This document shows positions 7,487-16,272 of a DNA stretch of 32,181 nucleotides, in pieces. The position numbers and the translations under genes are program-made. Source of the DNA: Candidatus Giovannonibacteria bacterium (lineage in GTDB: Bacteria > Patescibacteriota > Minisyncoccia > JACPKW01 > UBA11713). A model generated the notes under the pieces. It was not told where the DNA came from. It made no database searches and saw only the letters and a program-made list of their open reading frames with translations. Within the stretch, counting starts at the first letter, position 1. Every line of letters starts with the position of its first letter. The DNA is taken from NCBI GenBank assembly GCA_023266875.1, contig JAHFOJ010000008.1:1-32181 (forward strand), read 5' to 3'.

Positions 7487-7873
7487 ATGGCGCAAGAGCA
7501 GTTAAATCAAGATATAAAGTGGCTTGAAAGCCAGCTGGAGGCCAAGAAAAAAGAGCTTGCCGGCGCCGGCTTGGAACAAAAAGAAGAGCGCGAAATTGTG
7601 AAAGATATAATCAAAGAAGCCCCGCAAGTGCCGGCGCCTCCGCCTCCGAAGCTTTCTGATGACGCCGCGCTTAAAGCTTCAGACGAGCTTAAAGAAAAAG
7701 AGCATGCACATGTCGTCGATGAGTTAGTTAAATTGGTATTTACAAAAAACTTGTCATCAGCGCTTAAAGTTGCGCGAAATCTTAAGAATCCGCATCTCTT
7801 GGATGAATTTCACGACACTCTCGCCGATAAATATTATGAAAAACTTCTCGAGAGCCGGAAAATAAAAAAATAA
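7487..7873 (+). CDS. Small coiled-coil protein, first gene of the VirD4-like ATPase operon
   Basis: A 128-aa soluble protein. Residues 1-45 are a charged helix (QDIKWLESQLEAKKKELAGAG and onward), then comes a proline-rich linker QVPAPPPPKLS (about 46-58), then a helical domain containing DELVKLVFTKNLSSALKVARNLKNPHLLDEFHDTLADKYYEKLL. It ends 1 bp before the ATPase gene, so a physical partnership with that membrane ATPase is likely. I do not recognise a named family. Confidence 0.75.
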   Translation: MAQEQLNQDIKWLESQLEAKKKELAGAGLEQKEEREIVKDIIKEAPQVPAPPPPKLSDDAALKASDELKEKEHAHVVDELVKLVFTKNLSSALKVARNLKNPHLLDEFHDTLADKYYEKLLESRKIKK

Positions 7874-7874
7874 T

Positions 7875-10277
7875 ATGGATCCAGTTATCCCCGTTATTAC
7901 AGCAATTCTATTAATAATGGTGATTGCCTTGGCGTTTGTTTTTCGCTATAAGCGTGCCCTTGCGCTCGGCCGTTCGCTTGAGCTCGCTCTTTTTTTGGTG
8001 GCGATTCCGGAGAGCGCAGAGGAAGAAACGGAGAATGGGCCCGAGAGACTGAAAAATTTTATAGGTGAGATGGAAAAATTTTTAGCCGGTCTTTCGTCCG
8101 TCGGCGCCAAAGGCTCGAGCGGCACTTCTTCTTTCGCGCTTGAGATTGCCGCCCACAACGACGGGCGGGAAATATTTTTCTACGTAGCATTTCCGCGCTC
8201 GATGTCACAGATGCTTCAAAACCAGCTTGCCGGCTCTTTTCCCGAAGCAAAAATAGAGCGAGTTGAAGATTATAATATTTTCCATCCAGAAGGACCTTAT
8301 GCGGGCGCAGTCTTATCGTTAAGCGAGTCAGATCTTCTTCCAATCAAGACGTACGAAAAAGTTTCCGGAGATCCGGTTGAAACAATCACGTCCGCTTTTT
8401 CTAAGCTTAAGGAATATGGCGAGGGCGCGGCATTGCAGATAATTTTGAGGCCAGCATTGGGAAGTCTCAAATCCCGCGCGCACCATGCCATCGAAAACTT
8501 AAAGAAAGGAAAATCAAGAAAAGAAGTCCTTGAAAAAGGAGAGGCGGCAAAATTTGCGGGGGAACTTTTGGGAACGGGCCAGAAAAAGAAAACGGATGAA
8601 GTAAGTGATATTAAGCCGCAACACGATGAAAATTTGGTGCGTATGATTGAAGAGAAAACGGCTAAAATAATATTCGATTGCAATATTCGCGTTTTGGCTT
8701 CTTCAAGAACAATTGAAGAGACAGATAGGATTTTGCGGGAGCTTGAAGCGTCTTTTTCCCAATTTGAAAATCCCGCCGGAAATTCTTTTTCGGCAAAAAA
8801 ACTTTCAGGCGCGCCGCTTCGCGCGTTTGTAGAAAAATTTGCGTTCCGTCTATTTGATGAAAAAACTGCAATAAAATTAAATACCGAAGAGATAGCGTCG
8901 ATTTATCATTTCCCCTATTCAAAAAAAGCGGCTCCGCAAGTGCGCATGCTAAAGTCGCGCGAAGCGACCCCGCCGGTAAATTTGCCCAAAGAAGGAATTT
9001 TAATCGGAAAGAGCGCTTTTCGCGGGGAAGATAAGGAAGTTAGGATCAAAAAAGACGACCGCCGCAGACATTTCTACGTAATTGGGCAGACCGGCACAGG
9101 AAAATCAGTGTTGCTGCAAAATATGATCGTGCAGGATATTCGGGCGGGCGAAGGGGTTGCCGTGATCGATCCGCACGGGGAGCTTATAGAAAAAATTCTT
9201 GAATTAGTTCCGCAAGAGCGCGCGGAGGATGTGATTTATTTTGATCCGGGGGATGTCGGCTATCCCATGGGATTAAATATGCTCGAATATGATCCGAGAT
9301 TCCCTGAACACAAAACGCTGATAGTGAACGAACTTCTTGATATTTTTAATAAACTTTTCAATATGGCGACCGCGGGCGGCCCGATGTTCGAACAATATTT
9401 CAGAAATGCGACTCTGCTCGTCATGGAGGATCCGGAATCGGGAAATACGCTTTTAGAAATCGAGCGCGTGCTCGCGGATAAAGCATTTCGGGATTATAAG
9501 CTATCTAAATCTAAAAATATCGTTGTTGATACTTTCTGGCGACAGATCGCGGAGAAAGCGGGAGGGGAGGCGAGTTTGCAAAATATGGTTCCATACGTCG
9601 TCTCGAAATTCGATACTTTTCTCGCAAATGACATCATGCGCCCGATTATCGCGCAGGAAAAATCCGCGTTTAATATCCGCGATGTTATGGATGGCAAAAA
9701 AATTCTCCTCCTAAATCTTTCAAAGGGGAGACTTGGCGAACTTAACTCAAGCTTGCTTGGCCTGATCATGGTCGGGAAGATTTTGATGGCGGCTTTGTCC
9801 CGCGTGAATATGCCCGAGGCCGACCGCAAAGATTTCTACTTATATATAGATGAGTTTCAAAATGTGACGACTAAATCCATCGCGACGATTTTATCCGAGG
9901 CAAGGAAATATAAATTGGATTTGATAATTACGCACCAATTTATCGGACAGCTCGAGGAAGATATCCAAAAAGCGGTATTTGGAAACGTCGGTTCAATCGC
10001 TTCTTTCAGGATTGGCTCGGACGACGCGGAATACATGGAGCGTCAATTCGCGCCGACTTTTTCCGCGCATGATTTGTTAAACATCGATAACCGAAACGCG
10101 TACTTAAAACTCTTAGTCGACGGACAGACCTCAAAACCGTTTAATATTAAAACCATAGCTCCCGAAGCCGGCGACCCCAAAATGGCGGAGTATATTAAAC
10201 AACTTTCCCGCTCAAAATACGGCCGCCCCCGCGACGAAGTGGAGGCAGAAATAATTCGCAGACATAAGGGGAATTAA
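7875..10277 (+). CDS. VirD4/TraG-like type IV secretion ATPase (DNA translocase type)
   Basis: An 800-aa membrane-anchored ATPase. One N-terminal helix (PVIPVITAILLIMVIALAFVF, about 3-23) is followed by an approximately 350-residue region without clear motifs. Then come Walker A FYVIGQTGTGKSVLL (about 399-413), AVIDPHGELIEKILELVP, YFDPGD, and Walker B FYLYIDEFQNV (about 654-664). The segment DLIITHQFIGQL followed by IGSDDAEYMERQF is typical of the coupling-protein/HerA-VirB4 superfamily that pumps DNA or protein across membranes. In CPR bacteria such ATPases are widespread and often stand alone without a full type IV secretion system, as here. Flanking genes are coupled: 1 bp after 7487-7873, and its TAA overlaps the next ATG by one base. 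Whether it moves DNA (uptake) or proteins is unknown. Confidence 0.9.
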   Translation: MDPVIPVITAILLIMVIALAFVFRYKRALALGRSLELALFLVAIPESAEEETENGPERLKNFIGEMEKFLAGLSSVGAKGSSGTSSFALEIAAHNDGREIFFYVAFPRSMSQMLQNQLAGSFPEAKIERVEDYNIFHPEGPYAGAVLSLSESDLLPIKTYEKVSGDPVETITSAFSKLKEYGEGAALQIILRPALGSLKSRAHHAIENLKKGKSRKEVLEKGEAAKFAGELLGTGQKKKTDEVSDIKPQHDENLVRMIEEKTAKIIFDCNIRVLASSRTIEETDRILRELEASFSQFENPAGNSFSAKKLSGAPLRAFVEKFAFRLFDEKTAIKLNTEEIASIYHFPYSKKAAPQVRMLKSREATPPVNLPKEGILIGKSAFRGEDKEVRIKKDDRRRHFYVIGQTGTGKSVLLQNMIVQDIRAGEGVAVIDPHGELIEKILELVPQERAEDVIYFDPGDVGYPMGLNMLEYDPRFPEHKTLIVNELLDIFNKLFNMATAGGPMFEQYFRNATLLVMEDPESGNTLLEIERVLADKAFRDYKLSKSKNIVVDTFWRQIAEKAGGEASLQNMVPYVVSKFDTFLANDIMRPIIAQEKSAFNIRDVMDGKKILLLNLSKGRLGELNSSLLGLIMVGKILMAALSRVNMPEADRKDFYLYIDEFQNVTTKSIATILSEARKYKLDLIITHQFIGQLEEDIQKAVFGNVGSIASFRIGSDDAEYMERQFAPTFSAHDLLNIDNRNAYLKLLVDGQTSKPFNIKTIAPEAGDPKMAEYIKQLSRSKYGRPRDEVEAEIIRRHKGN

Positions 10278-12232
10278 TGCGCGACTCGAATCCAGAATTT
10301 GATTTAGGGGGCACAGCACCAAACGTTCAAAGCGTTCAAAAAGGAACGAGTGAAGGGGTAGAGACAAATCCTGATAAACCTACCCTGCGCGATTTTTCTA
10401 AAGAATTTTCTCAAGCCGATAGAGATAAAGCGGCAGAAGAAATATGGGCAACCCGCAAAGAATATTTTGGGAAAAAGCGCGAAAATACTCAGGATATAAA
10501 GAGATTAACAAAAGAAGGCCTAAATAAAGAAAAGTCCGCCGAAGAGATTACTAAAGAAATTGAAGGGTTAGAAAACTCTATTGTGGCAAGTAAACAGAAC
10601 AAGATTTTGGAACTTTTCAGCTATTTCAAGATCCGGAAAATGGAAGAGAATCTCGGTATTAAAAGAGGAGCTCGGGCGCAAATGGAAAGAGATTACGGTT
10701 CAATCAGAGATATTCTGGAAAATTTAAATGAAAGTGTAAGAGATAAAACTAAATTATCAGAAGCAAAGGGAGTACTTGATAATTTTTACGCAGGCCAAGA
10801 GGGGAAATGGAGTCAACATCAGGAAGAATTAAAAGATCGAGATGTTAAGAATATTGCAAATAAATATGATGTCACTTTTATTCATGGTATTCATCCAAAT
10901 TTTATTCCAGGCGATAACTCCATGCTAGAAGACTGGGTTGACTGGAAGATTAAACTTAAAATTCTAACAACATTTGAACCAACTATTTCAACTTCGACTA
11001 TTAAAAAAGGAGATGATTGGAGAAGAATGTGGTCACGGATGGGAGTGGTTTTGAGCGGAGGATCTGTCGAGAGTGCTTCTTTCGGAGATCAGGGCAGTAG
11101 AGCCAGAGGAATTAAAGAGCGAGCCTTAAACCGTCAGACCGGTTCAATCCAAGAGCAGATAGGTAAAGCTATTACAACTGAAAAAGATCCAGATCAGCTT
11201 GGCTATAATGAACTCGTAGTAAAAAACCCAGAAATAAGTGGTTTTTATGTTTGTTTGGAAGACACAGTCCTTAAAGGGAAGGTTATCGACGACGCTAAGT
11301 TAGCGTCCGGGTATCTTATTAAGAATGATCTTGTCCCGCACGAAGAGATTGCCAAAACAGCAAAAGAAATGGATCTAAATCTGTATGCAATTAAAGACGG
11401 AGTAGTTTACGAAGCGGAATTTGATGAAAATTCTAAAACTATAGTTCCAATGACCAAAATTGAAAGTGATAGAGTTTTATCAGAAAGGTATGAGGTCGGA
11501 GAAAATAGGAGGAATGCAGCGCTGCAAGAAATTTTTGAGGATTCTCCATTTAAGATTAAGTCCCCAGAATTAAGCTATGTAGATTCTTCTGGGTATGGGA
11601 GGCAATCATATATAAGTTTGGTTGGAGAAAAAAACAAAAATCTTCCAGGAATAAAATCGGAATTTCAGGACGATGCGTACGGTTTAGTAATTGATTCAAA
11701 GGAACAAATCAAAGTCATTGAGGAAATTCCAATTGTAGGTCAGAAACTTAGAATATTTGAGCAAAAAGGAAAACTTTGTATGGAACGGATAAATACTCAT
11801 GGAAATACAAAGAACGCAATGGGAATTGAAAGAGGTGATCTTAATTTTCCTGATAGATATATCAATCTTGGCCATGGAGGCGCACATGATCTAAAAAGAA
11901 AAATAAATTCAGTTGAAGATTACCTTCGGGGTATGGGCGATTCCATCACGGATGTTAAACAGAAAATAGAAAAATTTGATGAGGAAAAACAAAATTGGGA
12001 CGAATTCAATCGCAACCAAATGGACAGGACACTAGATAATTGGATAAAAGATTTGGCATTTCATCTTTTCGGTTTTGCGGAACAAGCTAAAAAATTTGGA
12101 AATTTTGAAACACAAAAGAGAGCTGAAAAAATAGCTTCACAAGTGGTGGATAAAGAATACTATGAAGATGTCTTAAGGCGAAGGCTAGATAAAGAAGGGA
12201 GATTGAAAATTACAGAGGAAGACTTAAATTAA
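10277..12232 (+). CDS. Large protein of unknown function co-transcribed with the ATPase
   Basis: A 651-aa soluble protein with no membrane helix or signal peptide. The N-terminal 200 residues are charged and helical (coiled-coil-like around KKRENTQDIKRLTKEG and AEEITKEIEGLEN). A folded-looking middle starts with YDVTFIHGIHPNF (about 195-207), then PTISTSTIKKGDDW (about 234-247), GVVLSGGSVESASFGDQGSRARG and LGYNELVVKNPEISGFYV (about 308-325). A C-terminal helical part runs from about 550. The H...STS...NE order is loosely like an ADP-ribosyltransferase fold, but this is too weak to assign. The start codon overlaps the ATPase stop (TAATG), so the proteins are made together; it could be a substrate or partner of that ATPase. 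A strong terminator follows. Confidence 0.75.
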   Translation: MRDSNPEFDLGGTAPNVQSVQKGTSEGVETNPDKPTLRDFSKEFSQADRDKAAEEIWATRKEYFGKKRENTQDIKRLTKEGLNKEKSAEEITKEIEGLENSIVASKQNKILELFSYFKIRKMEENLGIKRGARAQMERDYGSIRDILENLNESVRDKTKLSEAKGVLDNFYAGQEGKWSQHQEELKDRDVKNIANKYDVTFIHGIHPNFIPGDNSMLEDWVDWKIKLKILTTFEPTISTSTIKKGDDWRRMWSRMGVVLSGGSVESASFGDQGSRARGIKERALNRQTGSIQEQIGKAITTEKDPDQLGYNELVVKNPEISGFYVCLEDTVLKGKVIDDAKLASGYLIKNDLVPHEEIAKTAKEMDLNLYAIKDGVVYEAEFDENSKTIVPMTKIESDRVLSERYEVGENRRNAALQEIFEDSPFKIKSPELSYVDSSGYGRQSYISLVGEKNKNLPGIKSEFQDDAYGLVIDSKEQIKVIEEIPIVGQKLRIFEQKGKLCMERINTHGNTKNAMGIERGDLNFPDRYINLGHGGAHDLKRKINSVEDYLRGMGDSITDVKQKIEKFDEEKQNWDEFNRNQMDRTLDNWIKDLAFHLFGFAEQAKKFGNFETQKRAEKIASQVVDKEYYEDVLRRRLDKEGRLKITEEDLN

Positions 12233-12238
12233 AAATAT

Positions 12239-12278
12239 AAACTCCATCCGACACTCGGTGTCGGACATTTGAGTTTTT
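12239..12278 (+). terminator. Strong intrinsic terminator of the ATPase operon
   Basis: A perfect 8-bp stem TCCGACAC/GTGTCGGA (12247-12254, 12258-12265) with loop TCG, plus outer pairing AAACTC (12239-12244) with GAGTTT (12271-12276), ends in TTTTT. Confidence 0.9.
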
Positions 12279-12302
12279 GATATGAATCTTGTTTGGAGCG
12301 GG

Positions 12303-12336
12303 TTGAATTTTGAAGACGGACGAGTATAATAGGGAT
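12303..12336 (+). promoter_or_regulatory. Sigma-70 promoter of the toxin-antitoxin pair, leaderless
   Basis: -35 TTGAAT (12303-12308), a 16-bp spacer, and a perfect -10 TATAAT (12325-12330). Six nucleotides later is the ATG at 12337, so transcription should begin at the start codon. This promoter decides the start over the TTG at 12310. Confidence 0.8.
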
Positions 12337-12555
12337 ATGCCAGAAGTCACTGTAGAGAAAACTAAGAATTATCTAATTGTAAAGATTCCCCTAAAAGCTA
12401 CTGAAGAAGGGCGGGCGGAGTTTTCGCCACGCGCGCAAAAGATTGTCGATTCCGCAATTCAGGAGGGGATGGAGGATATTGAAGCTGGGCGTGTCTCTGG
12501 ACCATTTCGAAATATGAAAGAGTTCAAGAGTTCGCTGAGAAAAGCGAAGCGATAA
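12337..12555 (+). CDS. Antitoxin of a RelE/ParE-type toxin-antitoxin module
   Basis: A 72-aa protein (MPEVTVEKTKNYLIVKIPL...) with a short beta-rich N-terminus, then helices (PRAQKIVDSAIQEGMEDIEAGRVSGPFRNMKEFKSSLRKAKR) ending in a basic tail. The size, the helical C-terminal part that would wrap the toxin, and the position 1 bp before a RelE/ParE-fold toxin identify it as the antitoxin. Its own DNA-binding domain is not obvious, though the N-terminal strand region could be AbrB- or RelB-like. The start is set by the promoter 6 nt upstream. Confidence 0.75.
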   Translation: MPEVTVEKTKNYLIVKIPLKATEEGRAEFSPRAQKIVDSAIQEGMEDIEAGRVSGPFRNMKEFKSSLRKAKR

Positions 12556-12556
12556 C

Positions 12557-12802
12557 ATGCAAATAATTTTCTCGAAGAAAGCAACTCGAGATTACGAAAA
12601 TTTAACTTTGGAATTAAGGAAAACTGCCGACAAACAGTTTAATTTTTTGCTCAAAAATTTGAAATATGTTTCTTTGCACGCCAAAAAGTATGACGAAGCC
12701 CAAGACATTTGGCAGGCGAGAATAAATAAGGATTGGCGATTCTATTTTCAAATCCGCGGGAATATTTATTATATAGTTACCATTATTAAACATCCCAAAT
12801 AG
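12557..12802 (+). CDS. RelE/ParE-superfamily toxin
   Basis: An 81-aa protein of the usual size for RelE/YoeB/ParE toxins. The N-terminal pattern IIFSKKATRDYENLTLELRKTADKQFNFLL (strand then two helices) and the C-terminal DIWQARINKDWRFYFQIRGNIYYIVTIIKHPK (WxaRIN-x-WR-F-F, then Y-I-V-x-I-x-K-H) are the superfamily signature. RelE-like members cleave mRNA on the ribosome and ParE-like members block gyrase; the C-terminal HPK is closer to RelE/YoeB-type RNases, but the target cannot be settled here. One base separates it from the antitoxin stop. Confidence 0.85.
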   Translation: MQIIFSKKATRDYENLTLELRKTADKQFNFLLKNLKYVSLHAKKYDEAQDIWQARINKDWRFYFQIRGNIYYIVTIIKHPK

Positions 12803-12826
12803 CTATTTTCGTGTTCTAATTTAGCT

Positions 12827-13282
12827 ATGCCAAAGAAATCTCAAAATAAAGGTATTTCCATTATATCTTTCCAGGTACTTAAGCATAATTATTGGACGAT
12901 AGCGGATCATCATCGGTTGTATGATGAAGTATACGCTCCGTTGATGGCGAAAGAAATTGGTGTGACATTTTTTAGGAACAAAGATCGTATCCGCGTTGCG
13001 GTGCCGTTTGCGGTTGAAGATTGGTACAAGAATTACAATATGCTCCTCTCCGAGTATCCGGGAGGGATAAGTAAAATGCATAAAGCGTGGTCGGAAATGC
13101 CCAATGGGCCGACGAAGGAATCTCTCGAGCGCAAAATGATTTTAGGCGTTCAAAAATATTTTGTGAGTAAAATGAACATTATAAAAAAACAAGCGAAGGC
13201 GCTGATTGCTTTGGATATGGGAACAAAATCTCTATCTGTCAAACAGGCTCACGCCATTCATGAAAAAATCGGATTGTTGTGA
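12827..13282 (+). CDS. Hypothetical protein, 151 aa
   Basis: A soluble protein I do not recognise. Features are a beta-rich N-terminus (GISIISFQVLKHNYWTIADHHRLYDEVYAPLMAKEIG), FFRNKDRIRVAVPFAVEDWYKNYNMLLSEYPGG, and a helical lysine-rich C-terminus (KKQAKALIALDMGTKSLSVKQAHAIHEKIGLL). TCTAAT lies exactly 6 nt before the ATG, suggesting its own leaderless promoter. It stands alone: a terminator follows and it is not coupled to the toxin gene. Confidence 0.7.
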   Translation: MPKKSQNKGISIISFQVLKHNYWTIADHHRLYDEVYAPLMAKEIGVTFFRNKDRIRVAVPFAVEDWYKNYNMLLSEYPGGISKMHKAWSEMPNGPTKESLERKMILGVQKYFVSKMNIIKKQAKALIALDMGTKSLSVKQAHAIHEKIGLL

Positions 13283-13308
13283 CCGAGGCACTGTTTAGTT
13301 TTTCTATG

Positions 13309-13336
13309 ACACGGAGGAAAATCCGTGTTTTAATTT
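13309..13336 (+). terminator. Intrinsic terminator overlapping the next promoter
   Basis: ACACGGA (13309-13315) pairs with TCCGTGT (13322-13328) around a GGAAAA loop, followed by TTTAATTT. The same T/A tract holds the likely -10 box (TTTAAT) of the next gene at 13343, so stop and restart of transcription share sequence. Confidence 0.75.
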
Positions 13337-13342
13337 AGATAT

Positions 13343-15940
13343 ATGCCAGAAGGCGAAAAACTTGGACAATTTGACTATAACAACCTTGACGAATCGCAGG
13401 TCAGGGCGAAATCTGACGTGGATAATAACGAAAGCAAGCCGGCTAATGAGGCGGCGGAGAAACCATCCGAAGCTGAATTAGCCAAAGAGTTTCGGGGTGA
13501 GGTGGATCCAAAGATAGAAGCACAAGAATATAAGCGCCCGGAACACCAGCAAGACGTTCAGGAATTACTGAAAGCCGAGGCAGGCAAATCTATTTTTGGA
13601 CGCGCCAAGGAAAGGGTTTCTGATTTTTTCAGCGGTGACGGAAAGATGATTGGCGAAGAAAAAGCTTCGGAATTGCTGGCTGAAACCGCAGAAAAACAAT
13701 CACGCTTTTTTAGTGATAAATTTAAAACTCCAGATCTGGATGGGAAAAAGTTTTTATCAGCACTGAAAGCCAAAAAGATTTTTGGCGCCGATTCCTTAAA
13801 ATTTTGGGCTGGATTTGCAACTGGTGGCGCGGTTCGGAAAGTTGCCAAGTGGGGAATAGGGGCATCGGGTGGTTTTTGGGCTGCAGCGGGTATTGGTGCT
13901 TTGGCAGGCGGTTCGACGGAATTTGTTAGGAGTATTATTGCAGAAAAAGAACGATTGAGAGAAAGTCCTTTGACCGCAGATCAAGTATTTGATAAAGCGA
14001 AAGAAATTGGTGTTTCCAACCAAGATATAAAAAAGAAGTTAGACGCAATTTTATCATTGGATGTTTTAGAGACCGGTTACCCTGAATTAGCGAATGTAGA
14101 AACGTTTGACGGCCATAAGAACGAACTATTTCAGGATCTTAGAAAAGAAATAAAAGCAGATTCAATTAATTGGAAAAAAGTAGGACGCGCAACCTTGAAA
14201 GGTTCGATCATCGGCGCATTGGGCGGAACGTTGGGCAGTGTGTTTAGCCACTTTGTTTTTGGCGCCGAGGATGTCAAAGAAATAGCAAAAGCCGCTAGCG
14301 CGGCGGGAGGGGCTCTATCTGAAGAGGCCGGTTCACATATCCAAGATCAAATTTCAGACACATATGTAAAAGCTTATGAAGGAGCATTATCAGAAGGAGT
14401 GGCAAGTTTAGATGCGAAAGATTTTTACGCGATTGCCGACAAGGGCGATAGTCTGACGACCGTGGCTCGCAGTATGATACATGATTATATTTCGCAAAAA
14501 CAGTCGACCGGAGTTGAAATTGCGCTCGACAAAAGCCAGCTTGTATACGCAGAAGACGCGCTGAAAAACGTTTTTGAAGGACGAGCGTTAAATCCAGGAG
14601 ATGAGCTTAGTCTCACAGGAGAACAAATTTATTCAGCGATAGAAAAAGCGCAGCTTCTCACTTCGGCCGGCAAGGAGCATATTAAAGAAGGGTATGTGTC
14701 ACAAATAAGCGATAAAGTTTGGGAAGAAACCACAAATTATGATTCTCCATTTCATAGTGATAATAATTTTTCAGAAGGAATATTGAATAATGCAAGCAAT
14801 GAAGCGGCGGAGGCGGTTATGGATGCCAAAGAAAGCATTGCGGTGGAGCTTGCATATCGGGAAGGATCGGAATTATATAAAGACAAAGTTGCGGTAAAGT
14901 CAGCCGAAAATGCAGCCCAATGGTGGATTGGCGGACTTGTTACAGCTTTCGGCGTAGGTGTTGCATATAAATTCGGGCAGAACCGCGAAAAAGCAAAAAT
15001 AGAGGCAGAGCAGGAAATTGAATTACACGAAGAAGATAATACCAGATCGGCTGAAGATGAAAAATATATTGACCAAGCATTGCCTAAGAGAATTTCTGAT
15101 GAATATCTAGATAAGAATAAAAAAGAAAAATCCAGAGTAAAAAAAGGTAAAAAAGCTAAGGTTAAAACCAATCCAAAATCAACAGAATTGCCAAAGCCAG
15201 ATAAAAAAGAGGATAAGAATGAAATAGAAGCCGCGGCAAGGCCGCCGGAAGAAAAAAAAGAAAGATCAGCCGAATCTGATCCGATATATGAACATTTAAA
15301 AGAAAGAGGGTTAAATATTAAACAGGGATTAATTAAATATTTAGTAGAAACTCCGGGCGGCAAAGAAGAATTTGCCAGTTATAAAGAAATGGCGAAGTGG
15401 TTTAACGGCCTTCCTCAAAATAGGAAGGATTGGCTTTTAGAGCGAGAGCTTAATGAAGATGAAGATCCGCCATTTAAACTATCATTTCCAGACGAGTTAG
15501 AGAAAATTATGAAAGAGAGCAAGTTATCTGGTGAGAGTCTAAAAAAAGCGTTGGAAAATATTGTCAGAAATATGATGGGTGTAAGAGAACGGGTGCCAAA
15601 AACAGAGGAAGAAATTATTCCAGAATTAGAACACAAAACTTCGCTGACAGAATCGCAAAGTCAAGAACTGCTGGATGCCGCCGCTAAAGCACTTTTGGAG
15701 AGGCAACTACAAGATGAAGTAGACGTTCTTAAGGGTTATGAAGATATGGATGATAAAAAATTATATGCCGAGGAAAAACGGCTAGATGAAAAGCTAAAAG
15801 AAGATATTAAACAAGCGGGCGGCGACATAGAGGCGATAGAAGATTTAAAAAGGATACACAAAGAAAGAATTGATACAATATATGAAATTATGGAAGAGCG
15901 AACTTCCAATAATGATCAAGTAGAAAAAAATGCTGCATAA
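13343..15940 (+). CDS. Large membrane protein of unknown function
   Basis: An 865-aa protein. Residues 1-150 are acidic and charged. Hydrophobic Gly/Ala-rich stretches lie at about 152-190 (FWAGFATGGAVRK and FWAAAGIGALAGG), 284-306 (LKGSIIGALGGTLGSVFSHF) and 521-545 (AAQWWIGGLVTAFGVGVAYKF), so it probably has two to four membrane passes. From about 550 on it is a long Lys/Glu-rich, probably coiled-coil tail, with one compact helical patch near 645-700 (EHLKERGLNIKQGLIKYLVETPGGKEEFASYKEMAKWF). No enzyme motif is visible. The next gene starts inside its last codons (11-nt overlap). A structural or scaffolding role at the envelope is a guess. Confidence 0.75.
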   Translation: MPEGEKLGQFDYNNLDESQVRAKSDVDNNESKPANEAAEKPSEAELAKEFRGEVDPKIEAQEYKRPEHQQDVQELLKAEAGKSIFGRAKERVSDFFSGDGKMIGEEKASELLAETAEKQSRFFSDKFKTPDLDGKKFLSALKAKKIFGADSLKFWAGFATGGAVRKVAKWGIGASGGFWAAAGIGALAGGSTEFVRSIIAEKERLRESPLTADQVFDKAKEIGVSNQDIKKKLDAILSLDVLETGYPELANVETFDGHKNELFQDLRKEIKADSINWKKVGRATLKGSIIGALGGTLGSVFSHFVFGAEDVKEIAKAASAAGGALSEEAGSHIQDQISDTYVKAYEGALSEGVASLDAKDFYAIADKGDSLTTVARSMIHDYISQKQSTGVEIALDKSQLVYAEDALKNVFEGRALNPGDELSLTGEQIYSAIEKAQLLTSAGKEHIKEGYVSQISDKVWEETTNYDSPFHSDNNFSEGILNNASNEAAEAVMDAKESIAVELAYREGSELYKDKVAVKSAENAAQWWIGGLVTAFGVGVAYKFGQNREKAKIEAEQEIELHEEDNTRSAEDEKYIDQALPKRISDEYLDKNKKEKSRVKKGKKAKVKTNPKSTELPKPDKKEDKNEIEAAARPPEEKKERSAESDPIYEHLKERGLNIKQGLIKYLVETPGGKEEFASYKEMAKWFNGLPQNRKDWLLERELNEDEDPPFKLSFPDELEKIMKESKLSGESLKKALENIVRNMMGVRERVPKTEEEIIPELEHKTSLTESQSQELLDAAAKALLERQLQDEVDVLKGYEDMDDKKLYAEEKRLDEKLKEDIKQAGGDIEAIEDLKRIHKERIDTIYEIMEERTSNNDQVEKNAA

Positions 15941-16226
15941 TAAAAACCAACTTATTGAGGCGCTTAATTTAGAAAAACTTTCCGAGTCTGATCGGGAGGA
16001 AATTTTGGCGAAAGTAGACAAGCGGCTCGAGGAGGTTTTGGCGGCCGTTTTGGTGGCGAATATTTCCGACGAGGAAGCCAAGAAAATACACGATGTAATG
16101 AAGGAAAAAGGCGATCTCGAAGAGGTTGTCGCTCAAATTGCGTCAAGAGTCCCGGGTTTGTCGGTCAAAATTGAGCAAGCAATAACTCGAGAAATTTTAA
16201 TTATTAAAACTGCGCTTGGATTATAG
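15930..16226 (+). CDS. Small helical protein, DUF5663-like
   Basis: A 98-aa, all-helical acidic protein: LIEALNLEKLSESDREEILAKVDKRLEEVLAAVLVANISDEEAKKIHDVMKEKG... VAQIASRVPGLSVKIEQAI. The pattern of two helices, an E/K-rich linker and a closing amphipathic helix is like DUF5663, a small family frequent in CPR genomes; this is from memory of its general shape and is not certain. It overlaps the end of the large membrane-protein gene by 11 nt, so the two are translated together and may interact. Confidence 0.7.
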   Translation: MLHNKNQLIEALNLEKLSESDREEILAKVDKRLEEVLAAVLVANISDEEAKKIHDVMKEKGDLEEVVAQIASRVPGLSVKIEQAITREILIIKTALGL

Positions 16227-16239
16227 TTGGGCCATTATT

Positions 16240-16272
16240 TTGAAGATTTATAGATTGGTTCTAGAATGAGGC
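16240..16272 (+). promoter_or_regulatory. Promoter of the dnaG-rpoD operon
   Basis: -35 TTGAAG (16240-16245), a 16-bp spacer and -10 TAGAAT (16262-16267), with only 5 nt to the ATG at 16273. It has the same architecture as the promoter at 12303-12330 and implies a leaderless dnaG mRNA. Confidence 0.65.

Noticed and set aside
14752-15363. 203-codon open frame on the minus strand
   Set aside because: Antisense of the Lys/Glu-rich tail of the large membrane protein; Ser/Phe/Leu-rich translation without motifs, and the plus-strand gene is continuous.
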